Under the pieces are notes generated by a model that ran no database searches, was not told where the DNA came from, and worked only from the letters and a program-made list of their open reading frames with translations. This document shows, piece after piece, positions 32,174 to 39,933 of a DNA stretch of 64,000 nucleotides. Origin of the DNA: a virus. Each line of letters begins with the position of its first letter. Position 1 is the stretch's first letter. The stretch is from positions 42,487 through 106,486 of IMG/VR virus record IMGVR_UViG_3300042520_001558; one strand, 5' to 3'. The translations under genes were made by a program, and so were the position numbers.

Positions 32174-32974
32174 ATGTCAAAATACTACGTAAGATTTGTC
32201 CATTTCGCTCCGGATAATAAATCACAAAAAACTCCGGAAAATCCAAATCCTCAAGATAAGTCTTTGGTCTGGGCAATGTTGTATGATGAAGAAAGCCAAA
32301 GTGAATATGGTTCTCTCGCATGCGGATACATTCCAAATCGTTTGAACCTTGAAGAAATTGATAAGGAACAACATTATAGTGTCAATATGATTACTTCATA
32401 TTATATGGAGCATTTGAATGGTGGGCGAACTAACAATCGTCAATATGCCAGAATTGAAGATTATTGGAATGACCCATGTGTAAAAGATAAAGTTCAAGCT
32501 AAGTATCGTGAAGGTATGGAGTTCTGCTTTGCTTATATTGGCGACCCTGATCGTCTTGATGTTATCTATGAATTTACTATCAAAGCTACATTTGGACATC
32601 AATATAAACTGACTGGACATTTATATGATGATGCGACTCCTCCTGAAAGCTGGTATAATGAAGTTCATGCTAAACTGATTACCGAACTAAATGGCTTAGA
32701 AGTATTTGAGTCTGCTAGTGAAGCTATTCAGGGTCAATCTAAAGCAGATGACCTATTTGGCGAAAGATACTTCCCAGTTGCTAAAGCTCCGGTTTGGCAA
32801 TACAAACAGTTGATTGAAGCTTGTCATGCATTCAAAGGTTGCTCAAACCCATTATATGATGACAAGTTTGTGTATATTGGTATTAGAAGCAAACAGGATG
32901 AACTTTGTGAAATAAACGAAATCTATAGTATCGAAGGTGGTGCTATACTCAAAAATAGAGAATGGAATTGGTAA
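32174..32974 (+). CDS. Early protein of unknown function (266 residues)
   Basis: It starts MSKYYVRFVHFAPDNKS at 32174, four bases after the previous stop; upstream in-frame codons would overlap that gene. The protein is globular, acidic and aromatic-rich, with DKSLVWAMLYDEESQSEYGS, YREGMEFCFAYIGDPDRLDV and a C-terminal YSIEGGAILKNREWNW. No domain was recognised. It is followed 6 bases later by the nuclease-like gene, so the two are co-transcribed. Confidence 0.7.
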   Translation: MSKYYVRFVHFAPDNKSQKTPENPNPQDKSLVWAMLYDEESQSEYGSLACGYIPNRLNLEEIDKEQHYSVNMITSYYMEHLNGGRTNNRQYARIEDYWNDPCVKDKVQAKYREGMEFCFAYIGDPDRLDVIYEFTIKATFGHQYKLTGHLYDDATPPESWYNEVHAKLITELNGLEVFESASEAIQGQSKADDLFGERYFPVAKAPVWQYKQLIEACHAFKGCSNPLYDDKFVYIGIRSKQDELCEINEIYSIEGGAILKNREWNW

Positions 32975-32980
32975 GAACTT

Positions 32981-33538
32981 ATGATAACAACTTATAAAGA
33001 ACAACTCAAAAACCAACTTATATCAAAATTTGTGGAATTCAATAATGTAAAAATACCGCAGATTGAACAAGCGTTAGAAAAATCAATAAAAGAACATTTT
33101 CAATACGAAAAAAACAAAACTGTTGAGGTAGGTAAATTATATAGTCCATTTATTACTAATTTTATAATGAACAGCCTTCAACAAATCATACCTGGTTTTG
33201 AAGAATGTAAAACTGAAGGATATGATTTTTTGATAAACGATATTGCGGTTGAAAACAAAATTACTTTTTCTGATAAGTCTCAATGGACAGGAAACAAATA
33301 TTCGTCAAAAGTGAGTAATCATTTATTGACTAAATGTTGTCTTGACGATGAATTTAGAATTTTAAGTTTTATTACAATGCATGTCGATTTAGATAAAATG
33401 AATTCGAAATGGACTTCAGGAAATGATAGTTCAGGCTTCACAAAATTACAAATTCTTAAAGAAGACTTGGATGAAGTGTCTCTTATTTACGGAAACCCTC
33501 TCGTCACAAAAAGAGCAACCTACTTACAATTTATATGA
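32981..33538 (+). CDS. PD-(D/E)XK nuclease-like protein
   Basis: In this 185-residue protein, residues 80-93 read GYDFLINDIAVENK. An aspartate (D82) followed after eight residues by ExK (E91, K93) on hydrophobic strands is the core layout of PD-(D/E)XK nucleases. Helical flanks occupy residues 1-45 and 50-72. The next strand is FRILSFITMHVDL. The base composition is more AT-rich than its neighbours, which hints at acquisition. Two tandem paralogous small genes follow with overlapping stop/start codons. It may be a restriction-like or host-DNA-attacking nuclease. The motif match is by eye and needs a structure model. Confidence 0.55.
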   Translation: MITTYKEQLKNQLISKFVEFNNVKIPQIEQALEKSIKEHFQYEKNKTVEVGKLYSPFITNFIMNSLQQIIPGFEECKTEGYDFLINDIAVENKITFSDKSQWTGNKYSSKVSNHLLTKCCLDDEFRILSFITMHVDLDKMNSKWTSGNDSSGFTKLQILKEDLDEVSLIYGNPLVTKRATYLQFI

Positions 33539-33720
33539 TAACAACTGAACAACGATTACATGCTCTATTACACGGTCTTGGCCTGAGTACTGATAGTATC
33601 AATAAGGTCAAGCTCTATAATGCAGAGCAAATACGAGATGTCGGTAAAGCAATTTCTGATGGCCGACTGTTTGATGTATCTTTAGATAGACAACTCAATG
33701 TAAAGGTGAAACGATCATGA
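33535..33720 (+). CDS. Small protein, paralogue of the next gene
   Basis: This 61-residue protein begins MITTEQRLHALLHGLGLSTD. It overlaps the nuclease-like gene by 4 bases (ATGA) and the next gene by 4 bases. It aligns with the following 74-residue protein: RLHALLHGLGLSTDSINKV against QLRALLGGLGLTHESIERA, and then VSLDRQLNVKVK against VSLNEAFEIEMS. The pattern is a helix-loop-helix with a hydrophobic LLxGLGL core and a short beta tail. No family was recognised. The tight coupling suggests a joint function with its neighbours. Confidence 0.7.
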   Translation: MITTEQRLHALLHGLGLSTDSINKVKLYNAEQIRDVGKAISDGRLFDVSLDRQLNVKVKRS

Positions 33721-33941
33721 ACACAAAAGAAGCTCAATTACGTGCATTGCTTGGTGGCTTAGGCCTAACTCATGAAAGCATTGAACGTGCAGTCAATATG
33801 GACCCATCTGAACTTTGTGAAGTTGGTGCGACATTGACGCAAGGTTCAAATGTTGAAGTTAGTCTCAATGAAGCTTTTGAAATTGAAATGTCTTGGGACC
33901 CGTCATATAAACCGGAAGTAGCTTCACAACTTGAGTCTTAA
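33717..33941 (+). CDS. Small protein, paralogue of the previous gene
   Basis: This 74-residue protein begins MNTKEAQLRALLGGLGLTHE. It shares the LLxGLGL helix and the VSLN beta tail with the 61-residue protein just upstream, and carries an extra acidic C-terminal extension (SWDPSYKPEVASQLES). The start overlaps the previous stop by 4 bases. It is the last gene before an early promoter. It is probably a tandem duplication with divergence. Function unknown. Confidence 0.7.
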   Translation: MNTKEAQLRALLGGLGLTHESIERAVNMDPSELCEVGATLTQGSNVEVSLNEAFEIEMSWDPSYKPEVASQLES

Positions 33942-33953
33942 AATCGTAAATCT

Positions 33954-34007
33954 GATAACTGGTTATCACTTGCCACTATTTACAAGTTGCGGCAAGTGAT
34001 GTATAAT
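33954..34007 (+). promoter_or_regulatory. T4-like early promoter with upstream palindrome
   Basis: TTTACA (33979-33984), 17 bp, TATAAT (34002-34007). A palindrome GATAAC-TG-GTTATC lies at 33954-33967, starting 25 bases before the -35 box. The inverted pair CACTTGCC / GGCAAGTG flanks the -35 box. The palindrome recurs at the same distance at 61691, suggesting an operator or activator site. Confidence 0.75.
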
Positions 34008-34048
34008 GGACACATACAAACAAACTGATACGAGAGGAGTATTTTATA

Positions 34049-34216
34049 ATGATGACAATTTACCTGGCAATTTCAACTTTTTTCTTTTTCTTTTTGGCTT
34101 ATATTTGGTCTTCAAGAAATTTGCGAAATTCGTCTTTCAAATTTTCTCTTTTTGTGATGGCCCTGTTTAGCTCTTTTATGTTGCTAAACAATTTAGGCTA
34201 TATTGTCAAGTTGTAA
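34049..34216 (+). CDS. Small predicted membrane protein (55 residues)
   Basis: It starts MMTIYLAISTFFFFFLAYIW with a strong GAGAGGAG site 9-10 bases upstream; the second Met is an alternative start. Two hydrophobic segments (residues 4-20 and 32-54, FSLFVMALFSSFMLLNNLG) are joined by a short basic loop SSRNLRNSSFK. This predicts a two-pass inner-membrane protein with the loop in the cytoplasm. It is directly downstream of an early promoter, so it is probably an early host-modifying membrane protein like the many small early proteins of T4. The function is unknown. Confidence 0.7.
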   Translation: MMTIYLAISTFFFFFLAYIWSSRNLRNSSFKFSLFVMALFSSFMLLNNLGYIVKL

Positions 34217-34251
34217 ATAGATTCCATTATAACTCGTGAAAAACAAATCAT

Positions 34252-36156
34252 ATGACAAAACATATTGCACAAACTTATCAAGTTCTTGATGAGATTGACC
34301 ACGTAAGAAAAAGAACTGGCATGTATTGCGGTTCTACTTCTTTACAAACATCAAAAGAATGGGTTTATCAACCTGAAGATAAAAGGATGGTGCAACAAGA
34401 AATTACTTACATTCCTGCTTTTGTCAAAATCTTTTCTGAAATCCTTGACAACGCAATCGACGAAGCTAAGCGAGCACCTGAAGTTCTTGATACAATCAAG
34501 GTAGAACTTCGTGATGATGGCTACATTTCGGTTCATGATAATGGCCGAGGCATCCCCGTTGAAATACATCCTGAGACTGGAACATATGTCGCTGAAACCA
34601 TCTTCTCTAACCTGCGAGCTGGTTCAAACTTCAACGATGATGAAGACCAATCTCTAATTGGTACAAATGGTGTTGGTAGCACACTAACCAATATCTTGAG
34701 TTCAGAGTTCAAAATTGAAAGCTGCGATGGGAATAAGTTGTTTCGTATGGAGTTCTGGAATGGCTTACGTGAGAAATCAGAAGCCAAGGTTACATCAAGT
34801 AGCAAGAACCATACTAAGATTACATTCAAACCTGATTACGAATTCTTCAACCTAAAAGGCGGGTTGGACGAAGACCATAAGTTGAAGCTCATCAAAAAAG
34901 TTGTTGATGCTGCAGCTAATAATGTAGGTGTTAAGTTCTATGTCAATGGCGAACGTATAGTAATGAAGAGCTTTGCAGATTATATTGCTCTTTATGATGA
35001 ACAGTACGTCTTTGAATCCACTGAAGATTGGAAAGTTGGTATTTCTGCATCTGACGGATTTGACCAAATAAGCTTTATCAATTCAGTCGAAACTTATCAA
35101 GGTGGCACACATATCGATTATGTTATGTGGCAAATCGTTGATAGACTTCGCGAGTTCTTCAAAAAGAAACATAAAGTCGAAGTGAAACCTGGTGACCTTC
35201 GTGCTCATATGCGAGTCTATATCTCCGGCACTGTCAATCGTCCCAAGTTTAGCTCGCAGACTAAAGAGAACATGATTTCTCCTGTTAGCGAATGGAAAAC
35301 TACATGGCGAGTATCTGACAAGTTTGTCAAGCAATTGACTCAATCATCTATTATCCAATCAGTTCTTGACTGGGTTGAAGCGAAGGAAAAAGCAAACGAA
35401 CTTGCTGAACTTCGTAAGATGAATAAGGATGTCAATAAGTCTGACCCACGTAAGGTTCCAAAGTTCTCTGATGCAAACGAACGTAAAGACCGTCATCAAT
35501 GCGAACTCTATCTAGCTGAAGGGGACTCTGCTCGTACTTCAATCCAAGCTGCTCGCGGTAAGAACCCTTACATCGGCTCATTCTCACTTCGTGGGAAACC
35601 ACTTAACGTGATGGATGCTGACAATAAAGACATTGTTGGAAACGCGGAAATTAAGAACATTATGACTATCACCGGACTTGAAATCGGTAAGAAAGTCGAG
35701 TCACTTGAAGACTTGCGGTTTGGTAAGATTGTGACTATGACTGATGAAGACCTTGACGGCATGCATATCACTTCACTGCTCCATAACTTCTTCGCTCGCT
35801 TCTGGCCAGAGCTATTTGAACTTGGTGCTATCTATCGTCTAAGAACCCCTCTTTACATTGTCACTGTCACTGGTGCTAAGAAAGGTGATGAACCACTTGA
35901 GTTCTTCAGCGATGAAGACTACAAAGCATGGGCTCAACAAGGCATCAAGCACAAGTTTGAATACTTCAAAGGTTTAGGAACATTCGAGTCACATCAGTTC
36001 AAAAAGATTATCGATAACCGTGAAAAGTACTTAGTCAAAATCTCAGCTTTGCAGAACGAAGATGTTGAAGGATTGAACTTGGCTTTCTCAAATCGTGAAG
36101 CTGATAACAGAAAGGAATGGCTAATGAGTGCTAGTTATTTTCACTCATACGACTAA
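34252..36156 (+). CDS. 39: DNA topoisomerase II large subunit, gp39/gp60 fused
   Basis: The 634-residue protein carries the GHKL ATPase (EILDNAIDEA at 63-72, DNGRGIPVE at 96-104, GTNGVGST at 137-144). The transducer domain and the TOPRIM domain (LYLAEGDSARTSI and TMTDEDLDGMH, with the metal-binding EGDSA and DxDxDG elements) follow in one chain. T4 splits these between gp39 and gp60, the latter read through a 50-base hop; here the gene is continuous and no hop is needed. With the gp52-like protein 38 bases downstream it forms a type II topoisomerase for phage replication. Confidence 0.95.
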   Translation: MTKHIAQTYQVLDEIDHVRKRTGMYCGSTSLQTSKEWVYQPEDKRMVQQEITYIPAFVKIFSEILDNAIDEAKRAPEVLDTIKVELRDDGYISVHDNGRGIPVEIHPETGTYVAETIFSNLRAGSNFNDDEDQSLIGTNGVGSTLTNILSSEFKIESCDGNKLFRMEFWNGLREKSEAKVTSSSKNHTKITFKPDYEFFNLKGGLDEDHKLKLIKKVVDAAANNVGVKFYVNGERIVMKSFADYIALYDEQYVFESTEDWKVGISASDGFDQISFINSVETYQGGTHIDYVMWQIVDRLREFFKKKHKVEVKPGDLRAHMRVYISGTVNRPKFSSQTKENMISPVSEWKTTWRVSDKFVKQLTQSSIIQSVLDWVEAKEKANELAELRKMNKDVNKSDPRKVPKFSDANERKDRHQCELYLAEGDSARTSIQAARGKNPYIGSFSLRGKPLNVMDADNKDIVGNAEIKNIMTITGLEIGKKVESLEDLRFGKIVTMTDEDLDGMHITSLLHNFFARFWPELFELGAIYRLRTPLYIVTVTGAKKGDEPLEFFSDEDYKAWAQQGIKHKFEYFKGLGTFESHQFKKIIDNREKYLVKISALQNEDVEGLNLAFSNREADNRKEWLMSASYFHSYD

Positions 36157-36168
36157 TTGTGTTATAAT
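36140..36168 (+). promoter_or_regulatory. Possible early promoter of the gp52-like gene
   Basis: TTCACT at 36140-36145 and TATAAT at 36163-36168 are 17 bp apart, overlapping the end of the gp39-like gene. The -35 box is a weak match, so this may only be a secondary promoter. Confidence 0.4.
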
Positions 36169-36193
36169 AATACCATATTCATAAAGGAACACT

Positions 36194-37564
36194 ATGGCTA
36201 AAACCGCAACTATTATCAACTACACTTTAGGTCAGACCGATGAACTCACATGTAAAGAGTTTATAGATACTAAGCTAAAGTTGTTTTCCGCGCATTCTAA
36301 CGTGCGTGGTATTCCCTTCTTAGGAGATGGGTTCAAGCAATCTCATCGTAAAGCAATTTGGGGTATGCTATGTCGAGGTGAAGGTGCTGATAAAGATACG
36401 ATTGAACGACTTGCTGCAAGAGCTTGCTCTGATACGGACTATCATCACGGCGCGGCAAGTATGGAAGGAACTTTGGTCACATTGGCTCAAAAGTTCATCG
36501 GCTCTAACAACATGCCTTTAGTTGAAGGCTTTGGGCAATTCGGTAATCGACTATCGCGTAAGTCTGCTTCTGCTCGCTACATCAAAGCAAAGATTTCACC
36601 GAACTTTCGTAAGGTCTTTCGTAAAGAAGATGACCTCATCTTACAACATCATTACTCCAATGGCGATAAGATAGAGCCTCTCTACTTCATCCCGATACTT
36701 CCAGTGTGTTTGCTTAACGGTGCTGACGGTATAGGTACAGGACACTCTACATACATCCTTGGTTACAATCCTAATGACCTTAAGTCCGCAATTCAACAGG
36801 TCTTGAAAGGTAAAAAGCTGAAACCCGGCACGTTGAAACCTTGGTATGATGGTTACAAAGGTACAATTGAACGTGACCCTGTTACAAATCAAGTAGAGAT
36901 TAGAGGTGTCTATCAAGAGGAAGGTAACCTTACCATTCGTGTGACCGAGTTACCGGTCGGTGTTCAAGATGAACATTACGAGGCTCATCTACATAAGCTA
37001 ATGGACAAAGAAATCATCAAGAACTTTGTCAATCAGTCTGATGAAGAAGGTTTCGATTATCTTATTACTGCTCCTCGTTCTACTACTTCTAAAGACCCTG
37101 AAGAACTAATGAAGCTCCTTAAGTTGGTCTCTAAAGAAACTGAGAACTTGACATTATGGGATACGAATGGTGCTTTACGTCGATTTGATAATGTTGAACA
37201 AATCATTGAAGAATTCGTTGAATGGCGAATTGCTCGTTATGAAGATAGACGACAAGCTCTTATCAAACTAACTGAAGAAGACATCTTATGGTTAGATGAA
37301 CGTATTCGGTTCATCAATTTCTACTTAGTAAATACTGAAAAGTTCCGTAATACTGGTAAGAAAGACTTGCTTGAACTCTTGTCAATACAAGAAGACTTTA
37401 CTCGTCCTGAAGCATTATTGAACTTGAGCATTTGGTATCTAACTAAGGACAAGATTGAAGAGCTTGAAAAAGAGCTTGAAGCTAAGCTTGCATACTTAGA
37501 GCAATTACAAGGTGATACACCGGTTGCAATGTATGCTAAAGAAATCAGCGAACTGAAACTATAA
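36194..37564 (+). CDS. 52: DNA topoisomerase II medium subunit (gp52-like)
   Basis: This 456-residue protein corresponds to the breakage-reunion subunit (T4 gp52, about 440 residues). The catalytic Arg-Tyr pair lies in RKSASARYIKAKIS (R128, Y129). Upstream are RGIPFLGDGFKQSHRKAIWG (the winged-helix entry) and the HHGAASMEGTLV and EGFGQFGNR motifs typical of GyrA/ParC-type folds. The C-terminal third is a long helical coiled-coil (EEDILWLDERIRFI ... KEISELKL). It lacks the GyrA beta-pinwheel, as expected for phage enzymes. An AAAGGAAC ribosome site precedes the start. Confidence 0.95.
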   Translation: MAKTATIINYTLGQTDELTCKEFIDTKLKLFSAHSNVRGIPFLGDGFKQSHRKAIWGMLCRGEGADKDTIERLAARACSDTDYHHGAASMEGTLVTLAQKFIGSNNMPLVEGFGQFGNRLSRKSASARYIKAKISPNFRKVFRKEDDLILQHHYSNGDKIEPLYFIPILPVCLLNGADGIGTGHSTYILGYNPNDLKSAIQQVLKGKKLKPGTLKPWYDGYKGTIERDPVTNQVEIRGVYQEEGNLTIRVTELPVGVQDEHYEAHLHKLMDKEIIKNFVNQSDEEGFDYLITAPRSTTSKDPEELMKLLKLVSKETENLTLWDTNGALRRFDNVEQIIEEFVEWRIARYEDRRQALIKLTEEDILWLDERIRFINFYLVNTEKFRNTGKKDLLELLSIQEDFTRPEALLNLSIWYLTKDKIEELEKELEAKLAYLEQLQGDTPVAMYAKEISELKL

Positions 37565-37580
37565 GAGGAATAAACATATC

Positions 37581-38147
37581 ATGGCTACAATATCAGAACA
37601 TTCTACTGCACCGATTGGCATTTTATACCCAAAGCAATCACGACATTTTTATGTCAAGTTCAATGAGTTTTCTGGAAAATTAACACCACCAGAGCTTGAA
37701 CGATTATCGTCTCAAGTACTTTCAGTAAGTACTTTTGATGCATTTCCAAAATCTGGTGATGGTATTCGAATTGAAATGGAAGACGATAAAGGTGGATTAC
37801 TTGATGCGATTTTGGCAAAGATACATAAACAACGTATTGCATTAGATATTGAAGTTCTATTGTTGGATGATGGGAACAACATACTCAAAACTATTGATTA
37901 TGGTAAATGCTATGTTTATGCTGATATGTATAGTGGTTTGACATATGGTGGTGCTGAAGATTACACATCTACGGCTAATGTATCAAGTTCTCTTCCTGAA
38001 ATTGATGTTCGAATACTTGAAAAAAGTGAATGGATTCAATTAGCCTATAACTGGCTCAAATCAATTCAACTTTCAAATAGAGTTGGTTCGTTATCAAATC
38101 AATACCCAGCAACAGTTCGTCGTACTCTTTCGTTCAAAAAGATATGA
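37581..38147 (+). CDS. Protein of unknown function, possibly tail-tube-like fold
   Basis: This 188-residue protein begins MATISEHSTAPIGILYPKQS. Beta-rich phrases HFYVKFNEFSGKLT, IALDIEVLLLDDGNNILKT, then KCYVYADMYSGLTYGG and PEIDVRILEKSEW recall the layout of T4 gp19-type tail tube proteins, where a strand with a DDGNNI-like turn precedes a late W. The similarity is weak, and the neighbours are replication and chaperone genes, so this may be chance. It is coupled to the next gene by a 4-base overlap. Confidence 0.6.
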   Translation: MATISEHSTAPIGILYPKQSRHFYVKFNEFSGKLTPPELERLSSQVLSVSTFDAFPKSGDGIRIEMEDDKGGLLDAILAKIHKQRIALDIEVLLLDDGNNILKTIDYGKCYVYADMYSGLTYGGAEDYTSTANVSSSLPEIDVRILEKSEWIQLAYNWLKSIQLSNRVGSLSNQYPATVRRTLSFKKI

Positions 38148-38443
38148 GTGACAGCCAACAAGAACTTCTACCATTTGACCAATGGTTCAACGAGAATGAT
38201 GCATCTATCATAGATGCCGATGCGTATCAATGTGCTAAAGCTGCTTGGTATGCAGCTCTTCGTTGGGTAGCTGAAGAGCAACCTGTAACTGCATGGCAAT
38301 GTGAAACTGATGAACGAGTGATTACCGATAAGACTCGTAATAACCCGCTGTTCAAAGCAACTCGTGCAACCTTTAACGTTCCACTTTTTAGACATCCACA
38401 TCATGCAACTAAAACCAGACGAAATCTTTCTGAAGACTCTTGA
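38144..38443 (+). CDS. Small protein of unknown function
   Basis: This 99-residue protein begins MSDSQQELLPFDQWFNENDA with a helical segment CAKAAWYAALRWVAEEQPV. It resembles short phage proteins that start with a LPFDxWF motif, but no function is known. Its start overlaps the previous stop (ATGA), and its last 41 bases are overlapped by the next gene. The C-terminal 20 residues are basic. Confidence 0.65.
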   Translation: MSDSQQELLPFDQWFNENDASIIDADAYQCAKAAWYAALRWVAEEQPVTAWQCETDERVITDKTRNNPLFKATRATFNVPLFRHPHHATKTRRNLSEDS

Positions 38444-38636
38444 AAAAGACTGTCCTGCAGTTCTTGATGCTATCAATGCTCAAGGCGATTGGCATTTAGC
38501 CGATGCTCGAGAATTGTCAATGCAAATTCGAATGGCCCTTCATCAGTGCTATTTATTAGGTCGTTCTGATGAACGAGACCTTTGGACACAAGAACTTGCT
38601 GATAAGTGGAAGCGTGAATACGACGAACGTAATTAA
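38403..38636 (+). CDS. Small helical protein of unknown function
   Basis: This 77-residue protein starts MQLKPDEIFLKTLEKDCPAV at an ATG. An earlier GTG in frame has no ribosome site and would enlarge the overlap with the upstream gene. The helical segment ARELSMQIRMALHQCYLLGR followed by a charged tail suggests a small regulatory or adaptor protein. Its stop overlaps the start of the J-domain gene by one base. No family was recognised. Confidence 0.6.
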   Translation: MQLKPDEIFLKTLEKDCPAVLDAINAQGDWHLADARELSMQIRMALHQCYLLGRSDERDLWTQELADKWKREYDERN

Positions 38637-39118
38637 TGTCCTCTATAGAGCAGCACTTATCAAATCTTGAACTAACACTCAGCGAACTGAATGAAGCTTC
38701 GCTAAAGAAGTCTTATCGCCGTTTGGCAATGAAGTATCATCCTGATAGAACAAAAGGGGATGATACTTGGTTCAAACGTATCAAAGCTTCTTACGAATGG
38801 TTAGATGCAAATCTTGAGGTTGTATTGAACCCACCACCTAAAACAGAACCTTCCTCTGGTCAGGTGTATTGGTCTTCCTTTAGTGATAAGCCAAATCCAA
38901 TGAAGCAACAAAGGTCATCGGCTCAACAATCTTATGGCCCAAAAAAGCCATATGTCTATCCGCAGAATATTCCAAAGTGGAACGGGATGTCATCATTAGA
39001 CAGTGATTGGGAAGTTGCCCGATTTGAAAAGAAGAGCGATGATTTCATAGGTTCTGAATTTTCCGGTGATTATGTTAAGAAGAAGAAACCCACTCAAACA
39101 AAAGATAATGATAGATGA
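38636..39118 (+). CDS. J-domain protein (short, non-canonical)
   Basis: In this 160-residue protein, residues 10-62 form a J-domain: LKKSYRRLAMKYHPDRTKGD with the HPD tripeptide at 35-37, then FKRIKASYEWLDAN. The HPD loop is what stimulates DnaK ATPase. The rest lacks G/F, zinc and C-terminal substrate domains and is a disordered linker with a basic end (YVKKKKPTQ). It would recruit host DnaK to a phage partner. It overlaps by 4 bases the full-length DnaJ-type gene that follows, so the two are co-expressed. Confidence 0.85.
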   Translation: MSSIEQHLSNLELTLSELNEASLKKSYRRLAMKYHPDRTKGDDTWFKRIKASYEWLDANLEVVLNPPPKTEPSSGQVYWSSFSDKPNPMKQQRSSAQQSYGPKKPYVYPQNIPKWNGMSSLDSDWEVARFEKKSDDFIGSEFSGDYVKKKKPTQTKDNDR

Positions 39119-39933
39119 ATAGACAAGAAGCATTTCAACATTTAGGCATTCCACCAACTGCATCTGAAGCTGAAGTCAAGAAAGCTTATCGTAAGATGGC
39201 AGCAAAGCATCATCCTGACAAAGGTGGTAAAGAAGAAGACTTCAAACGTATCAAAGAAGCTTATGAATTGATTAGTGACCCTGCGAAGTTTTCAACTCGA
39301 AGTGGAGGAGGCGGGGGAACTCATTCAACCCATGGAACTTATACCCAGTCTGATTTAGAAGAGATGCTTCGTAAGGCTCGTGAACGAATGAGTGGAAGCA
39401 ATTCAAAAGTCTATCATGATTTCTTCAATTACGAACAGCCTAAACAACAATCATCGGCCTCTCAAATCAATGCAAAGATTAGCATCACTCTTGAAGAAGC
39501 TTTTGAGGGAGTTACAAAGCGAGTCAATATTCCCGGACTTGACCATCAAATCATTGCAAATGCTACACCTGGAACGAAAGATGGTGATATAATACATGTA
39601 GCTCTTGACAACATGGTTAGAGTACATCTAATGATTGTTGTCAAGCCTCATGAGGTCTTTGAACTTGATGGCATCAATCTAAAAGTGACAATGAACGGTC
39701 CAATGATTGACTTCTATACTGGAGCATCTTTGACTGTTCCAACGATTGAAGGTGGAAAGCTCAATGTCAAACTTCCACCAAACTCATTGGGCGAAACGAC
39801 TTTACGTATCAAGGGGAAAGGCTTTATTGATAAAGTGTCTAAACAAAGAGGGAATCTATACGTAATCATCAAACCTGATTTACCACCACTAACTGAAGAA
39901 CAAATCGACAAACTGAAGGAAATACTCATATGA
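39115..39933 (+). CDS. dnaJ: DnaJ/CbpA-type co-chaperone
   Basis: This 272-residue protein has a J-domain at residues 1-60 (AYRKMAAKHHPDKGGKEEDF with HPD at 33-35). A glycine-rich linker (SGGGGGTHSTHG) and two C-terminal peptide-binding domains follow: ISITLEEAFEGVTKRVNIPG, ATPGTKDGDIIHV, and SLTVPTIEGGKLNVKLPPN with LRIKGKGF. The zinc-finger CxxCxGxG region is absent, so it is a class II (CbpA-like) protein, shorter than E. coli CbpA (306). No DnaK gene is in the window, so it probably works with the host Hsp70 for virion assembly or replication. Gene order: short J protein, DnaJ, coiled-coil protein. Confidence 0.9.
   Translation: MNRQEAFQHLGIPPTASEAEVKKAYRKMAAKHHPDKGGKEEDFKRIKEAYELISDPAKFSTRSGGGGGTHSTHGTYTQSDLEEMLRKARERMSGSNSKVYHDFFNYEQPKQQSSASQINAKISITLEEAFEGVTKRVNIPGLDHQIIANATPGTKDGDIIHVALDNMVRVHLMIVVKPHEVFELDGINLKVTMNGPMIDFYTGASLTVPTIEGGKLNVKLPPNSLGETTLRIKGKGFIDKVSKQRGNLYVIIKPDLPPLTEEQIDKLKEILI

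Noticed and set aside
31848-32336. 162-codon leftward frame over the Ala/Lys-rich gene
   Set aside because: It is the complement of a low-complexity AK-rich repeat, giving a phenylalanine/serine-rich artefact, and it crosses two well-supported rightward genes.
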